Shown here: positions 44,101-56,453 of the stretch, one piece after another | How positions within the stretch are numbered: position 1 is the first letter of the stretch | Layout of the letters: every line of letters starts with the position of its first letter | Source: Protostelium mycophagum | Lineage: Eukaryota > Evosea > Variosea > Protosteliida > Protosteliaceae | Direction: 5' to 3' | DNA length: 64,000 nucleotides | Assembly: GCA_002081555.1 (NCBI GenBank) | Contig: KV921210.1 | Coordinates: 1 to 64,000 of the forward strand | Notes under the pieces: generated by a model | The model's database searches: none | What the model saw: only the letters and a program-made list of their open reading frames with translations | What the model was told of the DNA's origin: nothing | Position numbers and translations under genes: made by a program

Positions 44101-45181
44101 ACAGGGTGGCAACCGCCTTCCACTGTATCAGGCATTTCAGATAAAAGCTCAGAGCTATTCTCTGCAGCATTAGTCATACATTTCCTTCTAACACGAGGGT
44201 ACCATCCTGCCTTTATGCGCCCAGAAGAGGAGGGAGAGAATAGTGATGGAATACCTTCGAATAATGTTGCCGATTTGTGGTTCAATCACATGAAGATTGC
44301 GGATCAGCGTGCCTCGTTGTTTATGAAGGGATGCATGCACTACAACGACAGATTGAAGGTAATATTCGAGAAGAGTGACAAATTTTTAAATCGTAGCATT
44401 AAAATTCCAAATGTGATAATCATTTATTTCAGCTCGATTTCTCTCGTGTGGAGCATCTTCCGGAGGCCAAGGACCTGATTTCAAGGATTCTGGGAGGAAG
44501 CTCCATGAAGTTGACCCGCATAGACACTTCAGAGGCCCTTGCCCACCCTTTTTTCTGGACGGATGAACAGCGGTTAGAATATATATCCCTGTGGAGGAAT
44601 ACCATAATCAACGACTCTTCCAGAAAATCCTCTACAGTACGTGTCTACATTGTTGTAGATACCAAACACTGACGTCGTGGCAGATCACATATACACATAA
44701 GGAGATGGAGCTGAGATCTGCCGAGTTTATCGGAGATCAAGAAGTTTGGTACCCCCTGAAGGACCAAAGATTTATGCCATGGAACACAGTTGTAGAGAGA
44801 GTATCAAAATTTAAAAAAGTGAAGGGTTACGAAGACTTGAAGGCGGGAGAGGTGAGTTATTCTCGAGAAAGATGTGAAGATTTCACTGAAATTTCATAGG
44901 TAACGGGACTAATCATTTTCATAAGAAATCTCTTTACCCATGTGGGCGAGAGCAGCACAAACGACCCGACTTACCAAAGAGAGATAAAGATATTATTAGA
45001 AGGAGAGGGCACACCGGAGTCCGTCTCTAGACTTGTACATAGAACATTCCCAAGCTTGATCATGAGCCTTTACAAATTATACCAGAGTCGGGCGGCCTCT
45101 GGAGATCTAGAGGACGTCCACTTCCAACCTTTGAATCAGTTCCACAGAAAATTGAACCACTTAGCCAATAAATTAGAATGA
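41104..45181 (+). CDS. CCCH zinc-finger, pseudokinase and KEN ribonuclease fusion (IRE1/RNase L-like)
   Basis: N terminus: Unkempt-like CCCH fingers (WKTKPCMQ ... CPYYHAQ; YHPLNYKKTVCVKYEKTKIC ... WCAHRH; HCNYGDKCRNFRYCRFIHHP after splicing). Middle: a linker with FGECVRMLKADPERLYKL. From about 43360: a kinase-like domain lacking key residues (IIVHLF in place of the beta-3 Lys; RHGDISPHN in place of HRD; LTNFP in place of DFG), hence a pseudokinase. From about 44530: AHPFFWTDEQRLEYI, then a KEN-type domain with FIRNLFTHVGE and VHRTFPSLIMSLYKLY. Arg-Asn and His keep IRE1 spacing (RN..xH), so RNase activity is plausible. Junctions across 42200-42540 can be joined in phase, supporting one gene. 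Two genes remain possible. Confidence 0.78.
44429..45181 (+). other. KEN-type ribonuclease domain
   Basis: C-terminal part of the CCCH-pseudokinase gene. The order HPFFW, a Trp-rich spacer (EVWYPLKDQ), GLIIFIRNLFTHVGE and FPSLIMSLYKLYQS follows the IRE1/RNase L KEN domain, which cleaves RNA as a dimer (known). The RN and His residues match IRE1 R905, N906 and H910 by spacing. I could not place the Y892 equivalent with confidence. Confidence 0.7.
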
Positions 45182-45444
45182 TTTTTTTAGCACGGTGTCA
45201 GGTTGACTTTTCAGACAACGGCATTACCGTTTCCGCGGATTTGGAAATACCACAGAAATTATCTCCGTGCTGAATGTGAGTACTCGGTTATTAACGAGAA
45301 GAATCACGTTAGGGTACTGAATAAATTCGGGGCACATGTTTTTCGGGTTCATCGTTGGGCCAATTTATCCGGTGTAGGACAAAGAAATTCTTCGGGGTCA
45401 TAACCCCACTCGCCCTTCGAAGAGCAGCCGCTCAAAAGGAAGGG

Positions 45445-48400
45445 ATGCAAGCAAAACCTGTACTCTTCGTCCTTGCCGCTTTTCTGGCACTATTTGTAAC
45501 AACAACCGATGGTAGGCAGATTCAGAAATTCGGGATTCTGATTTTTCAAATTTCCACACACCGCACTGATTTGTGATCTAACAAAGCCACAGCCACACAC
45601 TTTCGTTTTGGAATAATCTCATGGAGATTGACCTCTCCTTCTACCAGTTATAACACCTTCACCTTCACCATTCAATTTGTATGGAGAAGATCATTCATGT
45701 CTCAGGGCAATTTCGGCTCATCCACTCTTCAACCCGGACAGACCTTTGATACGAGCACTTATGCAGGAGTAGGATATTACATCTGGTTTGGAGATGGAAG
45801 TGCCATTAACGTTGACTCACAAACGGTGACGTCAATGGATCTGAACCAAGATTGGCTGGCTACCACTTGGACTGGCACACGTGAGTATTCAACTTGACGA
45901 CTCGATCTCATCACCGCAGACACCTACGCGAGTGTCTCCCAGCAGACCAACTACACCGTCTATCACACCAGCTCTGCCCGTCTTTCTACTCTGGGAAATA
46001 ACGCGAATCAACCCTGGTATCTTTCAGCCCAAGTACCTGTCTACCCAGCATCAACACCTCTCGCTCAAGTGAACCAAGCGTCTCCCACCTCTGGAGGTCT
46101 TCCCATCGTCACTGTCAGAAATGGCATCAAAAATTACTACCAGGTAATTCCATTCTCACCTTTCGATCCGATTTGAATTTCAAAGGTGCCATATGACGAC
46201 CCCGACGGATCACCAGTTCAGTTTTCACTGTCCACTCTCGCTCAAGAGCTGGGACCTAATCCATATAGCGGTGCTTTGTTGTGCCCCTACGTTACAATCT
46301 CTCCCACCGGACTCGTCACCTTCGACGCCACTTCTCTGACTTTAAGTTCCAATACACTGTACCAGACACAGCACCTCCTCAGTGACGGACAGGGTGGAAT
46401 TATTCCCATAGATTACCTCATCAATGCCATTCCAACCCAAGGTATTTCCATTGTCAATTATAATTAGATTGCTCAACTTGAATAGGTCTGTGCAGCTGTG
46501 ATTTACAGACTGTCTGTAGCTCCAATAGAACCTGTATCAACAAAAGATGTGGGTCTTGCGTCTACTCCAATCCTATTGTAGTCTATTCTGGCCAGGTGAT
46601 GTCATCAGATCATTCGTGATATTTATTCACACAGTACAGACCTTGGAACAAACGAGCCAGTTGACGCCTTCCGTCGTACAGCCTGGAAGTACGAGTCAGC
46701 CCATGTCCTGGTACTTTGTGGCCGATGACATCATCGTTCCAAGTGCCGTTACCATATCTGTCAGCAGTGTTCCGACTGGAGCTTCTATTTCCTCCCAACA
46801 ACCCTGCACGGGATCGGTATGCAACTGCATAAGCGCAAACTGCGTGAACCCACAGGCGAGCTCTATTCATCTTTTATTTATGGATCTAATATGTGCAGTA
46901 CGTGCAGTTTTACTGGCAGAATCCCCAGGTTGGCAGTTACTCTGTTTGTTTCGGTGTGTCACAAACAGCTACAAGCCCTCCCACCCAATTATCCTCAGGA
47001 CAATACTGCGTCAACATTCGAATCGATACACAGTGCAACAAGGGTACATCAACATTATCAATCTATTTCTGATATTTGACAGGAACCGTGATGACCACCT
47101 CCACATGCCAATCTTCATTCACGCCTAAAGCATGCTGTGTCTGCCCCTCCGGTTTCGACCCCGCATCATCCTGCTCCAGCTGTCTCCCAGGATTCTATGG
47201 GCCCACCTGTCAACCTTGTCCCAACTGCAACAACGGTGAGGGGTGATATATTGGCCTTCAAATCTGATGAAGATCAGGCACTTGCAGCGATGGACTGAAT
47301 GGAAAGGGTACATGTCTGTGCACTACAGGATACACTGGTATTAACTGTCAACTTCCCAGCTACACCCGTTGCGACTCATCTGCATCGTCATATATCCAAA
47401 GTCAGACTACCTCCTCCTCTGCCATTATTAACCCCACTCTTGCCAACCTGTACATGTCCGTCAATTCTGCTTCCCAGGGACATGCAAACATTACGTACAC
47501 CATATCTACCCCGGCCTCTCCCGCCGTCGACATTGTCATACTTCAAGACATCTCATCCAATACTGCCCCTGACGTTGCCTCCCTCCAGACCACCTCTTAC
47601 ATATCCTACTTTTGGCAGCAGCTCTACGGCAGCTTCCCCAACTCCATGGTTGGTCTTGGTGTTGTCGGAAATACCGCTTCCACCTACTCTCTCCTCGGTG
47701 CTCTCACAGCAACACAGTCCATCTTCACTTCTTACACGTCAAGTGCATCCACAACTGTGAGTCAGACCTCGGGTTCCGTCGACGCTTACGACGCTATCGC
47801 GGCTGCTGCAGTAGATGCATACGGTTGGAGATCCAATTCTTACAAGCTGATTGTGGTATTAACCCGCAACCCTCCTCTGGCGAGCGCCAGCTGGACTGCC
47901 GCTTCTGCCGCTTTGGCTTCGCAGGGTATCAACGTCTTATTCTTGTCTCAAGGGCAGAGTGTGAGTTTTTAACACGAAATGACAAAGATTGATTGTTTGT
48001 AGTCCACTTATGGAAACTTGGTGAACTCAGCCGGATTTGGTATTTCTGCCTCATTGCAGCAGAACCAAGTGAATTGGGGAGCATCTATCACCACTTCCAT
48101 GGCTTATAATTTCCTTCAGACAACACCCTATGTCATCAACAGCGCCGGATTCTATAGCTCCTACACAACCACCGGTATTTCTTCCCTAGGACAGTCCGGA
48201 TCTACAACGGTGTTTTTCACCTTCCCCTCCAACTTGGTGAAGGGACAAGTGTACACGCTTCCCACCCCCACTGTCTCTATTATGGGTTGGGGTACCGTCG
48301 GGTTGACCCTCGTACTCAACAGAGCACCTACCTCTTCAAATGCCAATTTTGCTCCCACACAGGACTCCAATTTCCCCTTCACTTTGAGCATGAACGATCT

Positions 48401-51400
48401 GGATAACAACATATTGACATATAGATGGGTCACATTACCCAACAATGCCGTGGTCTCTCTTGCCAGTTCCGGAGCTGCCTTGGTTCAGAACCAATATTAC
48501 AATAACGCGTCGGAAGTATACCTCACTCAGAACTTCTACCACGGTCCTTCCCAGGGATACTTCCAGATTTATGACGGATGTGACACTTCGGCCATCTACT
48601 CTGCCATCTTCACCATCAAACCTGTCAATTACCCTCCTTTCGCACAGAGCACCACCATAACAGTTGCAGAGGGTGGCAAAATACCTTTGAGCTTCGTTTC
48701 ACCAGCTATCATCGGCGACCCCGATCCAAGCGTGGCATTATCTACTCTACCTGTCTACATCGCGACAGCTCCAGCCAATGGATTTTTGACAGATTCTAAT
48801 GGAAACGTCTTGGGTGTAGGTTCCCAAGTCCCCAACCAGAATCTCATCTACAACGCTCCAACCAATTATTTCTGGGGTTTGACAAATTTCACCTACTATT
48901 GTGCCGACAGCCAGTACAACTCCAACACCGGTGTAGTGACAGTTAACGTGACTTTTGTGGACCATCCTCCCTCCATCACAGGAAGCAACACGGTTGTCGT
49001 GGCAATTGGAAACACTACTCAATACACAGTCACTGTGAATGATGTCGATAACCCTGATTCCATCACTTGGTACTCCTCCTACAACACCAAGAATAACGTA
49101 ACTGCTGTTACCTATACCAGCTCGAATGGAAATTCTGGCGCGCTGGCCACAAACGGAATGTTCACGGGCACACCCACCGTAGCTACTGTGACCATATCCA
49201 TAGTCGCCGACGATTATATCACCGGAACTCTGGGAACAATCACTCTCTTTGCTCAAGACTCATATGGCAAAACTTCAGCATCTCTCACGACAACTCTTAT
49301 AGCCGCCCCAGACAGACCCCCAACTCTCACATCATGGAGCTCCACCGTTCAAGGCGTGTACAACGGAAACGCCACTTCCACCATCGTGTCCACAGATCCT
49401 GATGGCACACAAGGAGTTCTTCTGTCATTTACCATCATACAATACCCCGTCAACGGAACACTGTACACTTCGGCCGGTGTTCTCGTACCTAATCCCCTTC
49501 CAAGTGGTGGATTTACATACAGTACCTCTGAGAGAGTGACGTATATGACTGCCCTTACGTCATCATACGGATTCGTTTATGTACCCAAGCCATACACCTA
49601 CGGTTCTGACAGCCTTCAATTCACGGTCACGGATGTTCTGGGAGGAACAGTTTCCGCAACAGTACAAATCAACATTCCATTTGTGGATCACGCGCCTACC
49701 CTCTCTGCTCCCACCTCTGTATTATGTAATATCGGAGAGAACTGCACTATCAGCCTCATTGTTTCTGATCCCGACATCCCCGACAGCGAGAGTTTTACTT
49801 TCCATTCTTTCACAATGAACAATATCGTCGCATCATGGTTCGTCTACAACGGTGTGACCACCTCTATCAGCCCCTCGTCCAACCTCAGATTCCTCACTGG
49901 TGCTTCCACATATGCCTCCGTACAATTGATCTTCCAGATCTCCGACTTGGCCCAGGGAGCTTTGGGCAACTTTTCCGTGTATGCGACAGATTCGTATAAC
50001 CTAAATTCTTCGGTTATTACCGTGAGCGCTACCTTGGGAAATAACAACCCTCCCACAATATTGTACGCCCCCATCAGCGTCACCTTAAGAGGAGATAATT
50101 ACACCTACATCAATGTCACCGGAACAGATATCGATGGTAATCAGGGATCCTCCCTCACTCTCACCATAGTATCTGCCCCTCTCTACGGTACTATTACGAC
50201 TAGTGCCGGACAAACCGCCAGGCCAAACTTCGTATTTCCCATATCTCTTGATCAGACGTCTACCTTTATGAACGGGACAACCTCCCAGGGAACATCGACT
50301 TATGGCCTTACCTACACCCCCAATATCTATTTCAGTGGATTAGATAGTGTGACCCTCTATATGTCAGATCCACTCGGTGCCGAGACCACACTGGTCAAGA
50401 TCCAATTTAATGTCACTTTTGTGGAACACCCACCCATCTTGTCCACATCGACACCTTCGATCATTTGTGGTTTTGATACACTCTGTTACTTCAACTTCAC
50501 GATTGTAGATCACGACCCGGTAAATTCAAAACAAATATAGGCATATTTTCTCATGTTCTTCAGGTGGATGCAGAGACTGTGAATGTGACATCATCTACTT
50601 TGACTTACACCACTGGATACAACACGTTCTACAACAATGTCCTCACGAGCGTTCCAGGAAATTTCCCCTCCTCTGTGCTCTCTTCATTACCCACTAAGTC
50701 CTCCTTTTCCATGGCAGTCGGATTTAATTCCAACATCCAAGGAAATCTTGGTCAGATATCCCTTCAGGCTCAGGACCTCTACGGTGGAACCTCCTCAATT
50801 GTTATTGTGACCGTGACGGCCGCATTATCTACTCCGCCCTACCTCGTGTCACCCAATTTCACGATCAACCAAGTGCAAGTTTTGGAAGATGGAAGCAGCT
50901 CTTTCGATGTGACAGGAAGCGACATCGACGGATTGCAAGGAAGAAACCTCACATTCGTCATCCTCACCCTCCCCTCCAATGGACAGATCTCAGACAGTCT
51001 GGGAAGCGTGTACACGTCACCAAATTCGCCTCTTCCCTCCAAACTGAATATGGCACAAGCTGATGCGACGCCATTCCCCACCTCCACATTTAACTTGACC
51101 TACACTCCCACCAAATTGTTCTATGGAACGGACAGCTTCACTTTCCTCTTCATGGATTCTACCGGTGTCAACTCTGTTATATACACAGGATATTTCAACG
51201 TGACACATGTCAACCACCCACCCACCGGGTCTGACATTGTCGTGTCAGGCATGTCAGGTTTGAACACGACTCTGAATAACAAATTCGTCGCGTTTGATCT
51301 GGATCATGACGTATTGACACTGGAGATTATCTCCCTTCCTGGCGTCGGAATACTCTACAGCGCTCCAGGACAAGTTGCCACAGCTGGACAGAGCTTCTCC

Positions 51401-53502
51401 ATCAGTTCATGGAATAGCTTTTACTATTGGTGTCCTGTGGAATATTCCGGAAGCCCCCTGGCCACATTCTCCTTCAGATACTTCGATACGCATGTCTACT
51501 CAGTCGAGAATTACACAGCTACACTTGACATTGGACTTTCTGACCGTGCTCCAATCACTTCAAACTTCAACGTCACGAGTGAGCACAACTTTATATTACA
51601 AAAAATGTCTTGCTGATAACCTGCAGCCGATATGAATACACAGGCTACTTTTGTGTTCAATGCGACGAACTCTAACCCCCACCAGGCGGGAGTGCTTGTC
51701 ATCACCCTCATGACCGTGACACAAGGAACGATATGTCTCGACCAGGCATCCACCAGATGTTTCTCCAGAGCTGGTTCTACTTTCACAAACGAATCCACAG
51801 TGTTGTATTACACTCCACCAGCTGGAGCATACAACAAGATGGGTCCATTTGAGTCGCTCCAATTCTTTGCTACGGATCCAGCGGGCCAGAGCTCTTCCGT
51901 ATCAACTGTTTACTTCACGGTTGTTTACGTGAACCACCCCCCCGTCCCCACTTTCGGATTCCTCTTCATTTGTCGTGAGGCTTCCTTCGTAACATTCACT
52001 CTTAGTGCGACCGACGACCACACTCCTCCATCCTTGTTGGTTTACACCGTCATTGATGGCCCGCTCAAAGGACAGCTCCAGTGGATACCCAAAGAGAGTG
52101 ATGAGGAGCCAACCGTCTTCTCCGCCACTGAGGGTGTAGTGCCTTACCGTCTCAACAACGAGAACAGGTTGATGATGTTCATTCCTACCGGATACGAGTG
52201 GGGTAACAATTACGCCAATTTCTCCATCAATGTGACGGATGCTGATGGGGCCTCCTCCACACAATTCTGCACGGTCGACGTTCTCTTTGTGGACCAGCCA
52301 CCAGTCATCATCTACAACACTCCAGAATATTACCGAACGAACGAGAATGGTGAAGTCCTGATCAACTTCAACGGGACGGATATCGACACACCATTATGGG
52401 ACTTGATTGGAGTAATGGCGGTACCAGCCGTTCCAGGCACTCTCTTCCAATGTGTTTATGCAAACGGAAACTGTACACGTGGAGATGTAAGTAAACCGTA
52501 TTGCATGTCTGATTTCATTCTCACTTGATGAAGGTGATCCCTGTTTCCTTGTTGAATTTGAATGTGACCACGGTTATTAATAACCAGGCTGTTTGGTATT
52601 TGATTTTTGTGCCCGAACCTGACACATCCGGATTGGTAAGCTTGAAGGAAATCATCGCAACAAATCTCACATTTTGTAGGTTTACGCCCAGCCTTCCTTC
52701 CTTTTGAGTGATGGAGAGAAGTATTCGAACACAACCTACTCCCCTATTATCCGAGTGGTGCACATCAACGAAGCACCCATACTGACATATTTGACACCTG
52801 TCACCACACTGGCCAACGTGACTCTGCCACTCAACGCCAGCGTGTTTGATCCAGACGCTGGAGGTATCCCCATCATGTTCACCGTTTCCACCTCAACAGC
52901 GGCAACTCTCAATTTCACAAGTCAACAAGCTTTCACAACGGTTGGAAGAACGACTTTCTGCAGGAGATTCAATGGAAATTCTGGGATTAACTGTACCGCA
53001 TCCCAGTCTTCTTTGGCTAACTTTTTCGCTGGACTCACTTTCTACAGTAATATTCCAGGAAATTACACTGTTCAGGTGAATGTCTTTGAAATTTCTACGA
53101 GATTTCTGAATGTCAAACAGTTATACACTAATGATTTGGGAGCCGGAGCAGATTATGACATGGTGGCGACATCCCATAGAATCGTGACAGGTGCCATCGC
53201 TGTCAGCGTGACATCCTCCGCACCACTTCCGTCTGCTCCCACCTCAAAGTCTCTCACTTTAGCTATTGGACTCGGATCCGCTGGTGGTGAGTCTGATGCA
53301 AAATCCCTCTCTTGAAATCTGAATCTTCTTAGGAGCCGGAGCAGCTGCAGCAGCCGTCGCTTTGGTCGCCAAATTGGTGAGAAAGCCAAACGAAGAAATC
53401 TTCAACAACATGATGGATTTCGACAACGCCGGAGTTGTAGACAACCCACTGTACCAAGGAGCTCAGAGCGATCTCGTCAACCCCCTCTACGAAGCAGAAT
53501 AA
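45445..53502 (+). CDS. Sib-like (similar to integrin beta) adhesion receptor with tandem NPLY tail
   Basis: Type I membrane protein, about 2,400 residues. Signal peptide MQAKPVLFVLAAFLALFV; N-terminal THFRFGIISWRL; EGF-like Cys-rich module (CCVCPSGFDP ... CLPGFYGPTCQPCPNC, CLCTTGYTGINCQ, about 47130-47350); a VWA-like domain with MIDAS-like DISSN (about 47530); then many beta-sandwich repeats with DxDxxxLT/VTDxxG-type motifs (48300-52750). The C terminus has a Gly/Ala-rich membrane helix (LTLAIGLGSAGG joined to GAGAAAAAVALVAKLV) and a short tail with NPLYQ and NPLYEAE. Dictyostelium Sib proteins share VWA, Gly-rich helix and NPxY motifs that bind talin (known). One exon, 48018-50540, is 2.5 kb, unusually long for this window. 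It looks intact. Confidence 0.9.
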
Positions 53503-53634
53503 TAAAATTTTAATCCTCCGATCTCAAATTCTCCGAATATTTTCAGTTCTGTCCATTCAGGAAACCGATCTGGATTTCAAGATCAGGCAGGCACGTAAAA
53601 AGCTTTCCTCAAAGTAACAAAGACATTATAAGAG

Positions 53635-55148
53635 ATGAGGATATTAGGTCTTCACGGTTACATACAAAACGGTGGGCTTTCATTGATGGTGTTGACTGAT
53701 TTCTGGAAGGTGACATCATCAGAAAGAAATTAGAATCTCTTTTCACAAAAAGTCACACATTTCTTTGCCCAGGTACCAAATTTCGTCTCAAAAAATATCT
53801 CAAATGTTGAAAGATGGACCAATTCAGCATGATCAAGACCCTAAAGAAAGAGGATGGTGGCCGCTTGTGGGAAAAAGCATTCATGAGCACAGGGACTTAA
53901 CATTAGAACATCTACCACAGTTTGAAGATCCTCACTTTGATCTCGTAGTGGTGAGCTCACCTTGACATCATAATGATCAAAACTCATTCTCATGCAGTCT
54001 TTTTCACAAGGCAACGCTGCAGCGCTTCTGTCCCTGCACACAAACAAAATAACGGTGAGGCGGGAAATTTAGAATTTAAAAATTGAAATATTTTGCAGAC
54101 AGATAAATTGATTCTTATTGCTCCCTTCCCAATCCCAGATCAGAATTTACACAAAGAATTATTGGAAAAAAGAATGAAAATCCCTTGCTTGATTGTATAT
54201 GGTGAAGGGGACACCTTATGCCTGCCAGAATATTCTCTGAAAGTTCAAGATTATTTCGATGACGTGGTAAGTGTAAATTCTGAGATCTTTGTCAGAATTT
54301 TTTTGTCTGAACCATTTTTTCTTGTAATATTTTGACAAGATTAAGAGGACGATTTCACACAAAGCTGGACACGTCATACCTACATCAGGTGACGCAAAGA
54401 AAACGATCAAATCCTTCATAGACACTAGCCCTCCAGTCGAGGTGAGATTCTCCCGCCACTCTCCTGATTTGAAATTCAAACCTCACAGGCCCCAACGGTA
54501 AAAGCGGGAAGATGGATTTACTATGACCCTGACGGGAAGGGTTATAATTCTATCAATCAATTTACAGGTAAAAAAGGTTCTACTATTATTTTCCTCACGT
54601 TATCTGCAGAGATATGGAAGCCATCCGAGATATCATCAGAAGAACACCCGTGGATATGTGTCAAGACAGGAGCAAATGCCACGTCTGACCCGACAGAAAA
54701 ATCAGAAGGCGGGAAAAAGGATCCATACGCTCTATGGAAAGATCTTGACGAAAAGCAGAAGAGTGCTGAGGCATTGCGAAAGATAGCCGTTGAGTGTGAC
54801 ATTTTGGGCGGGAAATGGATGATCTTTAAAGATTCCCAAAAGGTGAATATTCGGCGGATAATTTAGAATTCAAATTTTCAGGTGGACGACGCTTGGAAGA
54901 CAGTCGCCACAAGTCAAGTGGCAGGGGCTTTAGGACTAAATTCAAAAGTATCATGTAAAAGTGACAGAAGCCACTGTATCTGCGTTTACAACGCTGATTT
55001 CCGAGATATCTCAGATGTGAACAGGATAAGGGAAGAGTTGAGACGTCTTGGGTTTAATGAGATATCATACAAGCCAGAGATCTATTCTAAGATCGGGATC
55101 TATCGAGATAACCTATGGGGCATCAATCCCACAATATATCATCAATAA
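53635..55148 (+). CDS. FSH1-type serine hydrolase fused to a UPF0696 (C11orf68-like) domain
   Basis: The N terminus MRILGLHGYIQN matches the start of FSH1/OVCA2 alpha/beta hydrolases. Then RGWWPL, nucleophile motif SFSQGNAAALLSLH (about 54000), LIVYGEGDTLCLP (catalytic Asp region) and SHKAGHVIPTSG (catalytic His). Through in-phase exons the frame continues into IWKPSEISSEEHPWICVKTG, ECDILGGKWMIFKDSQKVDD, AWKTVATSQVAGALG, SHCICVYNADFRDISDV and YKPEIYSKIGIYRDNLWG, the pattern of UPF0696/C11orf68 (DUF1917). The second exon is not fully settled. Hydrolase substrate and the role of the second domain are unknown. About 380 residues. Confidence 0.78.
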
Positions 55149-55348
55149 ATGAAATCATCATTTGGTTTTCATCTGGATAAAACTACGTCTTTGAGGAGAA
55201 AAGCCTTCTTTCATTGAAAATATATCTTAAGACATCCCCGAGGCATTCTGTAGTTGATGAAGCCAGGGGATGTTTAAATTAACCTTCCCGAGACATCACC
55301 GAATCAAAGATCCTCCAGTCAGAACCTACAATCTCTAAGACAGACCAC

Positions 55349-56141
55349 ATGAAGCTCAGCATTGTGGTTCTTGCTCTCTTTGTTGTCGTCATAGCCGAAC
55401 ATGCACCTTCCTATACTGCTGAGTACACCTATACCAGATTCGAAAAAAACTGGCAAGGAGTCCGAAAAGAGGTAGACTCTGAGAAAGTAAGTATGGCCGA
55501 AGTTTGTGTGCCACTAACAGCCGCAGGGCGTCATCACCAGATACAGCAATGACCAGATCGCCGTCAATTTGACACGTCAGCGATACATTCCTGGTGGACG
55601 TAATCCTAGTGGTGATGTGAAGGAGGCAAAATCAGCCTACTACACAGCTTCTATGACTGGAAAGTTTAATTATTTCAGAGTAAGTGAACCGGGCATTCAA
55701 TTGATTGATATAGTAAGGTTTATCAACCCGTTCACGGAGGGCCGCTCTGCGGTATCCTTGGCAGTTCTGAATTCTATTATTTCGATGCATTGGCCGAGAG
55801 ATTTAAAGAAGACCCACAGACTCAGAAAGCCTACCCGAAGAGTTGTTCTCCCTCCCGCCAACCGAATGGGCCTCTCACTGTAAGTCTTACCTTGAGCCAG
55901 ATTACCGTGACAAGTCAGACTTGCACCACTCAATTCCTGACTCCTGGACAAGGGCACTTTTGTGGGATATTCTTCCCCCTCCGAATCTGACGCTACTGGA
56001 GTGTGCGAGAGCCCAGATGGAATCCAGGTGTACTGGAAGCAAACTTATACCGAGTTATATGTCTTTAACAACTGGAAGCTAATCGACCCCAAACAGAGTT
56101 TAACACTCCCTTCAACCTGCGATTGGTTGATCCGTCACTGA
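55349..56141 (+). CDS. Secreted protein of unknown family
   Basis: Signal peptide MKLSIVVLALFVVVIAEHAP. Exon 2 starts GVITRYSNDQIAVNLTRQRY; exon 3 gives VYQPVHGGPLCGILGSSEFY then YFDALAERFKEDPQTQKAYP. I prefer a 74-nt intron from 55877 to about 55950 because it joins in phase to GTFVGYSSPSESDATGVCE, SPDGIQVYWKQTYTELYVF and NNWKLIDPKQ, ending PSTCDWLIRH. Without it the frame stops at 55990. About 210 residues with a few Cys, probably disulfide-linked and extracellular. I do not recognise the family. Confidence 0.6.
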
Positions 56142-56453
56142 AGAAGCTCACCCAGCCAAATAAACACGAAAATCGACACTCAACTTCTTTATCGTGGTTG
56201 TACAGTTCTATTTTGTGAATATTTTCTCGGCTGACGCATTGCTCCACATGCATCGGTGATAACGCCAATTGGATCCACGAAAGGAAACGCAAACAAGTTT
56301 TATGGGCAAGCATACTGGTGAGTTGTCGATATACTTGCGTGTTGGGAAGTGCCCATCAGTGGCAACATGGGATGAAACAGTTTTTGTGTCATAATGCAAG
56401 CAAACAAAACTTTGTGAAATTTCGCGAGTGTTTATGATGGTGATCACATACAC

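Noticed and set aside
48747-49256. A 169-residue minus-strand reading frame inside the Sib-like gene
   Set aside because: It is antisense to a clear long exon, shows no domain pattern, and is Gly/Val/Ser-rich as expected from the complement of Thr/Asn/Ser codons.
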